46,366 nucleotides of DNA from contig JAAZVY010000009.1 of assembly GCA_018623195.1 (NCBI GenBank), positions 1-46,366 of the forward strand. Reading direction: 5' to 3'. The notes under the pieces were generated by a model. The model ran no database searches and was not told the origin of the DNA. It saw only the letters and a program-made list of their open reading frames with translations. This DNA is from Flavobacteriaceae bacterium. Lineage in GTDB: Bacteria > Bacteroidota > Bacteroidia > Flavobacteriales > Flavobacteriaceae. Below are positions 26,890 through 35,120 of the stretch, piece after piece (positions within the stretch are counted from its first letter, which is position 1; each line of letters opens with the position of its first letter). Made by a program: the position numbers and the translations under genes.

Positions 26890-27267
26890 CTATCTAGTGC
26901 GCTGGTCTATTGAATATCTCCCTGCTCCCATTAAGGCAACACATAGAAATCCGACTAAATAAAGTAGCGCCATTTCTTTCTTTGCTAGTGGATCGGCACC
27001 ATGGGCAATAAACGCAGCAACGGCCATAGCAAAAGAGGTGATCAATGCCATGATGCGGGTTTTAAAACCAATAATGATAAAAATTGGGGCAACTAGTTCT
27101 GCAAAAGTTACTAGGTAAAGAGACAGTGTACTACCTAACCCTAAAGGATCCCCAAAACTCAAATTCCCTTCAAGAATGCGTTCAAACTTTGACCACCCAT
27201 GAGTCATCATAAGTAATGAAAATACAATACGTAAAAGGGCCAATGAACTGTCTTGAAATCGAGCCAT
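26890..27267 (-). CDS. DoxX-family membrane protein
   Basis: A 125-residue protein with four predicted membrane helices and the DoxX start pattern (LALLRIVFSLLMMTHGWSK), then LVTFAELVAPIFIIIGFKTR and FAMAVAAFIAHGADP. DoxX-like proteins are found in many bacteria, sometimes as quinol-oxidase subunits or in redox-stress complexes, but the role of this small form is not settled. It is a single minus-strand gene converging with the CDF gene and divergent from the small lipoprotein at 27317. Confidence 0.88.
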   Translation of the reverse strand: MARFQDSSLALLRIVFSLLMMTHGWSKFERILEGNLSFGDPLGLGSTLSLYLVTFAELVAPIFIIIGFKTRIMALITSFAMAVAAFIAHGADPLAKKEMALLYLVGFLCVALMGAGRYSIDQRTR

Positions 27268-27270
27268 CTA

Positions 27271-27302
27271 TTTGAAAAATTAATTGTTGGTGCTTAAATT
27301 TA
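27271..27302 (+). promoter_or_regulatory. Predicted promoter for the 51-residue lipoprotein gene
   Basis: TTTG at 27271-27274, then 20 bases, then TAAATTTA at 27295-27302, matching TAnnTTTG at all but the last base. The predicted start of transcription near 27308 leaves a leader of about 9 bases before the ATG at 27317. This supports the small gene being real. Confidence 0.45.
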
Positions 27303-27316
27303 TAGAAAAAGAGAAA

Positions 27317-27472
27317 ATGAAAAGATTTATAGTTGTTTTATTCGCCGGCCTATTCGTTAGCAGCTTACTGATCTCATGTAAAGCAATGAACACCTCAAAG
27401 ATGGGTGAAGATGCAGAAATTACAACTCCCCCAAATGTAGGTTCAAACAAGCTCTCTAAAAAACGTCAATAA
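27317..27472 (+). CDS. Small lipoprotein of unknown function (51 residues)
   Basis: A short exported protein: MKRFIVVLFAGLFVSSLLISC is a textbook lipoprotein signal with lipobox LISC (Cys21), leaving a mature tail of only about 30 polar residues (KAMNTSKMGEDAEI and onward). I do not recognise a family. The ATG at 27317 gives the ideal signal; an in-frame ATG at 27284 would add 11 charged residues before it and overlap the predicted promoter. The gene has its own promoter-like site and is followed 70 bases later by the PLP-enzyme gene, possibly as a short operon. Confidence 0.65.
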   Translation: MKRFIVVLFAGLFVSSLLISCKAMNTSKMGEDAEITTPPNVGSNKLSKKRQ

Positions 27473-27542
27473 ACAGACGTTGAAACACCACAAGAATCTT
27501 AACAAATTCACTATCTTTTCATAGCTAAAATCACATTTAGTT

Positions 27543-28784
27543 ATGAAAAAACCTGAGTCGTTAATGATGTCTCTGGGCTATGTTCCTGAATGGAGCGAAG
27601 GCTCAGTTAAACCCCCAATATTTCAAACCTCAACCTTCGGATTTAAAACCGCCGAAGAGGGCAAGCGATTTTTCGAAATAGCCTACGGCAAATCATCCCT
27701 AGAGCCAGGAGAACAAATGGGTCTAATTTATTCTCGACTCAATAACCCAAACATGCAAATTCTCGAGGAGCGCCTGGCTGTCCTTGAGCACAGTGAAGAA
27801 GCAGCAGCGTTTGTAAGCGGGATGAGTGCAATCTCTACGGTTATGCTTGCCTATCTTAAGCCGGGTGATACACTCATTTTTAGCAATGAAGTCTATGGAG
27901 GAACGCACCACTTCGTTCATCATTATCTCAAATCTATAGGAGTAAACGTTCTCTCTATCCTAGATTGGAGCGACCCCAAACAAATCGAACAAACGCTTGA
28001 GTCTAAAGGACTCATCGAAAAGGTTGCCATGATTTATTGCGAAACACCTGCCAACCCTACTAATACGCTGGTTGATTTAGAAGCTGTAGTTCAATTAAAG
28101 AAAATGCTCGAATCACGACTAGAGAAAACGGTGATCATGGCAGTAGACAATACGTATCTCGGGCCTATATGGCAAAAACCTTTGGAGTTCGGAGCCGACC
28201 TAGTCTGTTACTCTGCCACTAAATTTTTGAACGGGCACAGTGACGTGATTGCAGGGGCGGTAATGGGAAGTAGAGAAGCTATTGGTCCGGTTAAAGGGCT
28301 AAGAACCTTTCTAGGCGGGATGATTGCGCCTTACACCGCATGGTTATTAACCAGAAGCCTAGAAACCCTCCATGTGCGAATGAATTACCAAACTGAGAAT
28401 GCACAAAAGCTCGCTCAGTTTTTAGAGAACCATTCTAAAGTCAAGAAAGTTTTATTTCCCGGCTTGGAGAGCATGTCTGATAGCCAGAAAGAAATTTATC
28501 ATAAGCAATGCAAATCGCCCGGTGCAATGATTAGTATTGTCCTGCATGGAGGTGAGGGTGAAGCTTTTCGCTTTCTAAATGCACTTAAACTAATCAAACT
28601 TGCGGTGAGTCTAGGTAGTAATGAAAGTCTAGCCCAACATCCACATTCAATGACTCACTCCGATGTGCCTGATGAGGAAAAGGCACAGATGGGTATCGAG
28701 CTCTCTTTAGTGCGAATCAGTGTAGGAATCGAGCACGCTGATGACCTCATTGAAGATTTAAAACAAGCCTTAGAAAACGTGTGA
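27543..28784 (+). CDS. Cystathionine gamma-synthase-family PLP enzyme
   Basis: A 413-residue cytoplasmic enzyme of the Cys/Met-metabolism PLP family (fold type I). The PLP Lys is Lys227 in SATKFLNGH. YSRLNNPN near residue 63 and DNTYLGP at 202-208 are standard. At the position of the methionine gamma-lyase Cys (YGC), this protein has Gly120 in EVYGGTHHF, so cystathionine synthase or lyase chemistry is more likely than methionine lyase. An insertion around residues 48-60 (GKSSLEPGEQMG) and the segment ESLAQHPHSMTH fit a Bacteroidota subgroup annotated only to family level. A lipoprotein gene overlaps its end by 4 bases. No SAM riboswitch or methionine operator is visible upstream. Confidence 0.85.
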   Translation: MKKPESLMMSLGYVPEWSEGSVKPPIFQTSTFGFKTAEEGKRFFEIAYGKSSLEPGEQMGLIYSRLNNPNMQILEERLAVLEHSEEAAAFVSGMSAISTVMLAYLKPGDTLIFSNEVYGGTHHFVHHYLKSIGVNVLSILDWSDPKQIEQTLESKGLIEKVAMIYCETPANPTNTLVDLEAVVQLKKMLESRLEKTVIMAVDNTYLGPIWQKPLEFGADLVCYSATKFLNGHSDVIAGAVMGSREAIGPVKGLRTFLGGMIAPYTAWLLTRSLETLHVRMNYQTENAQKLAQFLENHSKVKKVLFPGLESMSDSQKEIYHKQCKSPGAMISIVLHGGEGEAFRFLNALKLIKLAVSLGSNESLAQHPHSMTHSDVPDEEKAQMGIELSLVRISVGIEHADDLIEDLKQALENV

Positions 28785-29470
28785 TCAATAGAATCGTACT
28801 TATTGTCTTGTTAGCTAGCCTTGGCGGATGTTCGACCCAAAAATCTCAAGGGGAGTCATTAGTCGAAGAATCTATTCTTGCCCATGGAGGTTTGAGAAAC
28901 TATACTCATCTCCAAGATTTCAGATATGAAAAAACGAGCTATCCCCTAGACGCCGAAGAAAAAATCAATGATACACTCGTTCAGCTATTCGAGATACCCA
29001 GATTGGGCACAACTATTTTAATCACAAAGGATTCACTCCGAATAACACTCGAAAACGAGGTTGTTCAGACCTCAAAACCATTGGTAAGTGACCAACAGAC
29101 CTACAAGGGTATTATCGAGGGAGCGAATTTTGTTTTTTTTCAGCCTTTTAAATTAAAAGACCAGGGAGCTCAAATTGAATACTTGGGATTGAGAAGTCCA
29201 AGCTTTTCAAAAAAACCCCTAGAGCAAATAAGAGTGACCTACCCCAATTCGAATGATACCTGGTATTTCTTCTTTGAACCCGAAACAAAATATGTCTTGG
29301 CTAATGCAGTAGATCACAACGGAAAGATAAGCCTCATTCTAAACGACTCGCTACAATGGCATAAAAATCTATTCGTTCATAGCCGACGCAGAAGCTTTTT
29401 GAGCAATTCAAATTTTGAGCTAATTCGGCTTCAAGCGAGCTACAAATACAAAATGCTGAGCGTAGAATAA
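28781..29470 (+). CDS. Lipoprotein of unknown function with GTG start
   Basis: A 229-residue lipoprotein: signal MINRIVLIVLLASLGGC with lipobox Cys17. The mature part is beta-rich and begins ESLVEESILAHGGLRNY, a pattern seen in Bacteroidota lipoproteins with a LolA/LppX-like fold, some under DUF6503; I am not sure of the family. The start is GTG at 28781, overlapping the stop of the PLP-enzyme gene (GTGTGA). No ATG lies in frame before the lipobox, so GTG is required to keep the signal peptide. Translational coupling to the upstream gene is likely. A role in envelope lipid binding is only a guess. Confidence 0.75.
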   Translation: MINRIVLIVLLASLGGCSTQKSQGESLVEESILAHGGLRNYTHLQDFRYEKTSYPLDAEEKINDTLVQLFEIPRLGTTILITKDSLRITLENEVVQTSKPLVSDQQTYKGIIEGANFVFFQPFKLKDQGAQIEYLGLRSPSFSKKPLEQIRVTYPNSNDTWYFFFEPETKYVLANAVDHNGKISLILNDSLQWHKNLFVHSRRRSFLSNSNFELIRLQASYKYKMLSVE

Positions 29471-29491
29471 CCACAGGTTCGGCAATTATAA

Positions 29492-29499
29492 TACCTTTG
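29492..29499 (+). promoter_or_regulatory. Predicted -7 box upstream of trkH
   Basis: TACCTTTG is an exact match to the flavobacterial -7 consensus TAnnTTTG, about 47 bases before the trkH ATG. No good TTG or TTTG lies 19-20 bases upstream, so the promoter call is moderate. Confidence 0.4.
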
Positions 29500-29519
29500 A
29501 TGTCAATAAATTGATTGAA

Positions 29520-29539
29520 TCTTGAGACTTTACTCAAGA
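29520..29539 (+). repeat. Inverted repeat in the trkH leader
   Basis: TCTTGAG at 29520-29526 is perfectly inverted as CTCAAGA at 29533-29539 with a 6-base spacer. It ends 7 bases before the trkH ATG at 29547 and has no T run after it, so it is not a terminator. It could be an operator or an RNA hairpin that affects ribosome access. Confidence 0.45.
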
Positions 29540-29546
29540 AAATAGC

Positions 29547-31292
29547 ATGCTATTTAACCCTAAATACTTCTACAGACTTTCGTTTTGGACGAGTTTGTTC
29601 TGTTTTCTTCTTCTGATTTACGATTTCGGATTTCACTCGTCGATAACAGAAAGTTTCGACCTAGATCTTTTCTATTACTACGCTTTACTGGTAGGATTAG
29701 TAAGTTCTGTACTTACCTATATCAACGATCGCAAAAGAATCTATCAGCGAATTGCAATTCTTGATGGTCTTTCTGGCCTCTTCTCGGGAGTTCTCTTAGC
29801 GCTCCATTTTTTTACTCCAGAGAATTACGAATTCAGACAGGTCTCTGAGCATTTCAGCCTAGAAAAATTTGCCGCTGCCCTTCTTTTTTTCAAAGGGTTT
29901 CTAGACTTAAGAGTAAGCTATAAAAGAACTGCTCTGAACCCGGCCCAACTCTTCTTGATTAGTTTTGTTGTGATCATTCTAGGGGGCACCTTATTATTGT
30001 CATTGCCCGGAGCTACTCATGAGGGTATTGGTCTACTTGATGCACTTTTTACGGCAACTAGTGCGGTTTGTGTTACGGGGCTAATTGTGGTAGACACGGC
30101 TACACACTTCACCTTTTTTGGACAATCAATCCTTCTTTTTTTGATTCAAATTGGAGGTCTCGGAATACTAACTTTCGTCAGCTACTTTAGTTATTTCTTC
30201 AAAGGTGAAATCAGCTACGAAAAACAAATTGCCATCAATCAGATTAATAGCTCGGGAGCTATTGGCAAAGAATTGGGCTTACTAAAGAGCATCTTAATCA
30301 TCACGCTAAGTATTGAAGCCTTTTCGGCTTTACTTATCTTTTACAACACTGATCCGGCTGCTTTTACAAGTGTTTCTGAACGCGTGTTTTTCTCTGTTTT
30401 TCACGCAGTCTCTGCCTTCTGTAATGCAGGTTTTTCTACCCTCAGTGATTCGCTGATGCAAGGTGGTTTTCAGTTTAATTATGGGCTACAACTTGCCATT
30501 ATTTTGACTTTTATTCTAGGGGGGCTTGGATTTCCGATCGTATCTAATATCGTCTCTTATTTAAGTTATAAGACAAAAGGGGTGTTTTCGTTTTTTGACA
30601 AGCCGAATTATCGTCCGTGGGTATTAACACTAAACAGTCGAATTGCGCTAATTACCACCATTGTATTAACCGTCGGAGGAACTCTGGTTTTTTTCGGGCT
30701 TGAAAAAGACGGCGTACTCTCTACACACTCAGGATTTGGCAAACTAGTCACAGCACTATTTGGTGCCACCACACCGCGTACAGCGGGCTTCAATACCGTA
30801 GATGCCAGTCATTTCAGATTTCCAACGTTACTACTCACGATGTTTTTAATGTGGGTAGGAGCCTCACCAAAGTCAACAGGAGGAGGTATTAAAACCAGTA
30901 CACTAGCCATTGCTATCTTAAACATCCTAAGCTTAGCCAGAGGTCGTGAACGAATCGAATTATATCGTCGAGAAATCGTTGAAGTAACTGTAAAAAGAGC
31001 ATTTGCAATGATCTCCCTATCTATTATCGTTATTGCCATCGGGGTATTAGGTATATCCGCCTTTGAACCTGATCTTACGATGATTGAAATTGCCTTTGAA
31101 AGTGTTTCGGCCTATAGCACCACTGGGCTTAGTATGGGAATCACCTCAAGCCTTAGTCCTATCAGTAAATTCATTATCATTATATTAATGTTCGTTGGCC
31201 GCGTAAGTGCACTGACGGTGCTCATTGCGATATTCCGCAATGTGATTAACCAAAACTATCGCTACCCGAAAGAAGAAATTACAATCCACTAG
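29547..31292 (+). CDS. trkH: TrkH/KtrB-family potassium uptake channel subunit
   Basis: A 581-residue inner-membrane protein. After about 130 N-terminal residues with extra helices come four MPM repeats with their selectivity-filter loops: ATSAVCVTGL, VSAFCNAGFS, GATTPRTAGFN and VSAYSTTGLS, each with the filter Gly. It forms the K+ path (and probably Na+-coupled K+ uptake) of a Trk/Ktr system. The trkA-type gene follows after 2 bases. The leader holds a -7 box and a perfect 7-base inverted repeat. The extended N-terminus is usual for Bacteroidota TrkH. Confidence 0.94.
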   Translation: MLFNPKYFYRLSFWTSLFCFLLLIYDFGFHSSITESFDLDLFYYYALLVGLVSSVLTYINDRKRIYQRIAILDGLSGLFSGVLLALHFFTPENYEFRQVSEHFSLEKFAAALLFFKGFLDLRVSYKRTALNPAQLFLISFVVIILGGTLLLSLPGATHEGIGLLDALFTATSAVCVTGLIVVDTATHFTFFGQSILLFLIQIGGLGILTFVSYFSYFFKGEISYEKQIAINQINSSGAIGKELGLLKSILIITLSIEAFSALLIFYNTDPAAFTSVSERVFFSVFHAVSAFCNAGFSTLSDSLMQGGFQFNYGLQLAIILTFILGGLGFPIVSNIVSYLSYKTKGVFSFFDKPNYRPWVLTLNSRIALITTIVLTVGGTLVFFGLEKDGVLSTHSGFGKLVTALFGATTPRTAGFNTVDASHFRFPTLLLTMFLMWVGASPKSTGGGIKTSTLAIAILNILSLARGRERIELYRREIVEVTVKRAFAMISLSIIVIAIGVLGISAFEPDLTMIEIAFESVSAYSTTGLSMGITSSLSPISKFIIIILMFVGRVSALTVLIAIFRNVINQNYRYPKEEITIH

Positions 31293-31294
31293 TT

Positions 31295-31987
31295 ATGAAA
31301 TACATCATCATCGGACTTGGAAATTTTGGAGCTTCACTCGCTGAGAAACTAACCGCTCAGGGGAATGAAGTCTTCGCTGTAGACACAAGTAAAACAAAAG
31401 TCGACGCTTATAAAGAGAAGATCACCTATACCGTTCAACTTGATGCTACAGATGAGCTCGCAGTTGCAGGGCTTCCACTCAAAGAAACAGACATAGTAAT
31501 CATCGCTATTGGAGAAGATCAGGGAGCCAATGTGATGGCGACTGCACTATTTAAAAACATGCAGGTAAAACGATTAGTGAGTCGTGCGATCAATCCGCTC
31601 CACGAAAAAGTATTGCAAGCTATTGGGGTAGACGAGATCGTTCACCCTGAAGAAGAAACTGCTGAAAGATGGGCCAAAAAACTATGCCTAGTAAACGTAG
31701 TAGACTCTTTTGAACTCAGCGACGACTTCAGTATCATCGAGGCTACCGTGCCTAATGAATACGTAGGTAAAACGCTGAAAGAGGTTGGATTCAGATCGAA
31801 ATACAACCTACTTGTGCTTACCATCATTAAACAGGTTACGGTTAACCCGCTACTCGGTAGTCCTAAGACCGAAAACCAAGTTCAAGGGGTTGCCTCTGCA
31901 GAACACGTGCTTGAGGAAGGAGATATCCTAGTACTTTACGGTTCAAACAAAGACCTTCAGCACTTCCTGAAACAAAAGGTACGCTAA
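31295..31987 (+). CDS. trkA: TrkA/KtrA-type potassium channel regulatory subunit
   Basis: A 230-residue cytoplasmic protein with one RCK unit: an N-terminal Rossmann domain with GLGNFG (residues 7-12) and acidic AVDTSKTK for NAD(H)/ATP binding, then an RCK_C (TrkA_C) domain from about residue 145 (EATVPNEYVGKTLKEVGF). As a single-RCK protein it should form an octameric ring under TrkH and gate K+ uptake in response to nucleotide. It is 2 bases after trkH in the same operon and overlaps the end of the convergent SDR gene by 4 bases. Confidence 0.94.
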   Translation: MKYIIIGLGNFGASLAEKLTAQGNEVFAVDTSKTKVDAYKEKITYTVQLDATDELAVAGLPLKETDIVIIAIGEDQGANVMATALFKNMQVKRLVSRAINPLHEKVLQAIGVDEIVHPEEETAERWAKKLCLVNVVDSFELSDDFSIIEATVPNEYVGKTLKEVGFRSKYNLLVLTIIKQVTVNPLLGSPKTENQVQGVASAEHVLEEGDILVLYGSNKDLQHFLKQKVR

Positions 31988-32739
31988 GATTCTCTGTTGA
32001 TTACATACGCACTGGCCTGACGGGTCGGAAGAATCACTAGATCAGCAATAGTAACCGATTTAGGAGCTTCAACCATGTAAACGATTGCGTCGGCAACATC
32101 TTCAGCCCGAAGTGCATCTGCTCCTTGATAAACCGTTTTTGATCGATCAGCGTCTCCCTTAAAACGAACCATGGAGAATTCGGTTTCAACTAGACCTGGG
32201 TGAATCGCACTAACTCTTATTAATTCAGGGTTGAGATCTAGACGCAAACCATCAGTGAAGTACTGAACAGCTGCCTTAGAAGCACAATACACACTGCCCT
32301 TGGGGTAAGCCTCCTTTCCTGCGATGGAGCCGACATTAACGACATGACCCCAACTACTTTCACGCAGCAATGGAAGAACAGCTTTGGTAACGTACATGAG
32401 TCCCTTGACATTTGAGTCAATCATGGCATCCCAGTCATCGAGGTTCGCTTCTTGAACCGTATCTAATCCGTGAGCATTACCTGCATTATTAACCAAGACA
32501 TTGATCGACTTCCACTGCTTTGGAAGACCTTCGATGGCCTGAAATACAGCTTGTCTATCGCGCACATCAAAAATAAGTCGATGGGTTTCAACCTTTACTG
32601 TATCTGAGAGTTGCTGGAGTCGCTCACCTCTTCGGCCGCAAAGAATTAAATCATAGCCCTTTTCTGCAAGGGCTAAGGCCGTAGACCAGCCTATACCACT
32701 ACTTGCACCGGTTATCAGTGCAATTTTTCTTTCGTTCAT
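31984..32739 (-). CDS. Short-chain dehydrogenase/reductase, YdfG-like
   Basis: A 251-residue SDR with GASSGIG (residues 11-17) for NADP, NNAG, and the catalytic YCASK. Segments such as DVRDRQAV, MIDSNVKGLMYVTKAVLP and FSMVRFKGD are very like E. coli YdfG, the NADP-dependent 3-hydroxy acid dehydrogenase that also reduces malonic semialdehyde. It follows the pterin dehydratase gene after 3 bases, so they share a transcript. A pterin-reductase role, known for other SDRs, is possible from that context but the sequence favours YdfG. The stop overlaps trkA by 4 bases. Confidence 0.9.
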   Translation of the reverse strand: MNERKIALITGASSGIGWSTALALAEKGYDLILCGRRGERLQQLSDTVKVETHRLIFDVRDRQAVFQAIEGLPKQWKSINVLVNNAGNAHGLDTVQEANLDDWDAMIDSNVKGLMYVTKAVLPLLRESSWGHVVNVGSIAGKEAYPKGSVYCASKAAVQYFTDGLRLDLNPELIRVSAIHPGLVETEFSMVRFKGDADRSKTVYQGADALRAEDVADAIVYMVEAPKSVTIADLVILPTRQASAYVINRES

Positions 32740-32742
32740 AGC

Positions 32743-33036
32743 TTATTTGAATGTATTATAAAGTGCGGATAGTTCTTTGGCTAGGGCAAAATCTAATTCG
32801 GTAAGACCACCTACATCATGCGTCCAGAGTGTGATCGTAATTTCATTGTATCGGTTACACCAATCGGGGTGATGATTCAGACGTTCAACAAAAGGGACCG
32901 CTTGGTGCATAAAATCAATAGCTCTTTCAAAATTTTCAAATTCAAATCGAGCAACAATTCGATCCGATCGAAGTCCCCAATGACTTTCTAAACTTTTATG
33001 TTGCGTTTGTGCCTCGCTAACCGTCAATCTTTTCAT
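32743..33036 (-). CDS. phhB: 4a-hydroxytetrahydrobiopterin dehydratase (pterin-4a-carbinolamine dehydratase)
   Basis: A 97-residue cytoplasmic enzyme of typical length with the PCD signature: NHHPDWCNRYNEITITLWTHD, then D in LTELDFALAKEL. The His pair and the later His dehydrate 4a-hydroxytetrahydropterin during pterin recycling for aromatic amino acid hydroxylases or other pterin monooxygenases. It is the first gene of a two-gene operon with the SDR and is divergent from the penicillin-acylase gene across only 26 bases. No phenylalanine hydroxylase is in the window; the AGMO-like gene at 43024 is a possible distant client. Confidence 0.93.
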   Translation of the reverse strand: MKRLTVSEAQTQHKSLESHWGLRSDRIVARFEFENFERAIDFMHQAVPFVERLNHHPDWCNRYNEITITLWTHDVGGLTELDFALAKELSALYNTFK

Positions 33037-33062
33037 AACTTCAAGGTACTAAAATCAATCGA

Positions 33063-35120
33063 ATGAAAAGAAGACTCTTCAGTCTAGCAGCGATGGTTCT
33101 GTTTTATTCAGGAATCGCGCAAATCGACCCAGAAAACATCGAAATCATTAGAGATTCCTTCGGCGTGCCACATATTTATGCGCCTACTGACGCCGAGGTA
33201 GCCTATGGTCTTGCCTGGGCACATGCCGAAGATGACTTCGAAACGATTCAATTAGGTTACCTCGCCGGCGACGCAAAGCTTTCAAGACACATCGGTTTAA
33301 AAGGAGCAGGCGCTGATTTCCTCGCTCAACTTATTGAAGCAGAACGTACTGCAGCCGAGCAATTTAACACTCTAAGTGATGAATTTGTAGCGGTCATTGA
33401 AGGGTATGCAGCTGGCTTGAATGCTTATGCCGAAAAACATCCTGAAGAAGTATTAGAGAAGAGCCTATTCCCTGTCACTCCTGTAAAAATGGTGGCATAC
33501 TCCCAGTTACAACTCTTCGTATCTAATGCTGCAGATCAGCTAGTGAAGCAAATTGTATCCAATAAAACTCCAGAAATCGCGACCCCTAAAGACGACTCAA
33601 ATGGTTCAAACCTCATCGCATTATCGAGCATAAAAACAGGACAAGAAGCAAGTTTCTTAACGATCAACACCCACCAACCTTTAGAAGGACCAACCTCGTG
33701 GTATGAAGCTCATCTGGTAAGTGAAGAAGGAACCAATATTATCGGAACGTTGTTTCCCGGAGCTCCTTGTATTTTAACCGGTGCTAACGAAAACCTTGGG
33801 TGGACACATACCGTAAATTTTCAAGACAAAGCCGATGTGTTCCAACTCGAAATGGTCGATCCTAAACAACTTACCTATCAATTCGACGACGAGGTATTAA
33901 TGCTCGAAGAAAAACGAGCTAAGGTTTATCTGAAACTTCTCGGATTTAAAATTGGGATTAACAAAAAATATTACACCAGTGTTTACGGGCCTACTCTAAA
34001 AAACAGAAGCGGATTTTATTCAGTCAGAACGCCTAGCACCACTACGGTCAAAGCCCTTGAGCAATGGTGGAGGATGAATAAAGCCAACAACTTCAATGAA
34101 TTCTATTCAACGCTTCAAATGAATGCACTACCCGGGTATAACATTGGATATGCAGACAAGTTTGATACCATATTCTACATCTCAAATGGTAAAATGCCCA
34201 AGCGAAATCCGGCCTATGATTGGACCAAAACAGTACCAGGAAATTCTAGTGAAACCCTTTGGGATTCCTACTACAAAACAGAAGAGCTTCCTCAAGTGAT
34301 TAGTCCAGCTTCTGGATTTGTTTACAACGCTAATCACAGCCCATTCAAGTCTTCGGGTATCAAGGACAGCCCCGACCCTAAAAAATTTGCCAGTGCTATG
34401 GGTTATGAACTTTATGACAATAACAGAAGTACCCGACTTTATGAACTGCTCAGTGGAGATGACCAGATCACCTTTGAAGAGTTCAAGACCATCAAGTACG
34501 ACCATACACTACCTACTCCGCTCAATTACAACTATGTCGATTTTAACGCAGTATTTGAGATGAACCCCTCCGATTATCCAGGGGCTGGAGCGTTATTACG
34601 AAAAATCCAAAGTTGGGACCGAGTAGCAGACATGAACTCTGAAGGAGCAGGTGTTTTTGCGATTCTTTACTACCAACTTCAAAAACTTTATGGGGAGCGC
34701 AATTCTGATAATAGCTTCAGCAAAGAAGTGATCTACAAGGCGTTGAAAAAAACCTCTCGCTATTTAAAAAAGCATTTCAAGACCCAGTCGGTTACGTTGG
34801 GTGAGTTTCAACAGCTGGTTAGAGGCGAGAAGGCGATTCCGATCTGGGGAATGCCTGATGTGGTGACTGCAATGCGTGGGGTTCAGCATAAAAACGGTCG
34901 CTATCGAATTACCAATGGAGAATCTTATATCGGTCTCATTCAATTCACTCCTGAAGAAACGATTTATCGTTCTGTGATGTCTTACGGTAATAGTGAACGC
35001 CCAGAATCTCTGCATTACGACGACCAGATGAAACTCTATCAGAATTTTCAAACAAAACTCATGCATTTTGATAAGCCTAGCGTCATCAAAGATGCAGTGC
35101 GACGTTACTCTCCTAAATAA
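33063..35120 (+). CDS. Penicillin acylase-family (S45) Ntn-hydrolase, exported
   Basis: A 685-residue precursor with a Sec signal peptide (about 1-19, ending SGIAQ). The N-terminal block IEIIRDSFGVPHIYA is typical of the family's alpha chain. The predicted autocleavage and nucleophile site is Ser182 in SNGSNLIAL, and the oxyanion-related NLGWTHTVNFQD follows. These enzymes hydrolyse amide bonds of acylated amines, including penicillins and acyl-homoserine lactones; the substrate here is unknown. It is the only gene of its transcript, and its 3' end overlaps pxpC on the other strand by 16 bases. Signal, alpha chain and beta chain all appear intact. Confidence 0.9.
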   Translation: MKRRLFSLAAMVLFYSGIAQIDPENIEIIRDSFGVPHIYAPTDAEVAYGLAWAHAEDDFETIQLGYLAGDAKLSRHIGLKGAGADFLAQLIEAERTAAEQFNTLSDEFVAVIEGYAAGLNAYAEKHPEEVLEKSLFPVTPVKMVAYSQLQLFVSNAADQLVKQIVSNKTPEIATPKDDSNGSNLIALSSIKTGQEASFLTINTHQPLEGPTSWYEAHLVSEEGTNIIGTLFPGAPCILTGANENLGWTHTVNFQDKADVFQLEMVDPKQLTYQFDDEVLMLEEKRAKVYLKLLGFKIGINKKYYTSVYGPTLKNRSGFYSVRTPSTTTVKALEQWWRMNKANNFNEFYSTLQMNALPGYNIGYADKFDTIFYISNGKMPKRNPAYDWTKTVPGNSSETLWDSYYKTEELPQVISPASGFVYNANHSPFKSSGIKDSPDPKKFASAMGYELYDNNRSTRLYELLSGDDQITFEEFKTIKYDHTLPTPLNYNYVDFNAVFEMNPSDYPGAGALLRKIQSWDRVADMNSEGAGVFAILYYQLQKLYGERNSDNSFSKEVIYKALKKTSRYLKKHFKTQSVTLGEFQQLVRGEKAIPIWGMPDVVTAMRGVQHKNGRYRITNGESYIGLIQFTPEETIYRSVMSYGNSERPESLHYDDQMKLYQNFQTKLMHFDKPSVIKDAVRRYSPK

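Noticed and set aside
27462-27481. Inverted repeat AACGTC / GACGTT at the end of the small lipoprotein gene, as a terminator
   Set aside because: The stem has only 6 base pairs with an 8-base loop, covers the stop codon and has no T run after it.
27473-27542. A SAM riboswitch or methionine operator upstream of the PLP enzyme
   Set aside because: The 70-base gap has no multi-stem structure and no repeated operator boxes.
29471-29546. A c-di-AMP (ydaO-type) riboswitch before trkH
   Set aside because: The leader is under 80 bases and holds only one short stem, far too small for that class.
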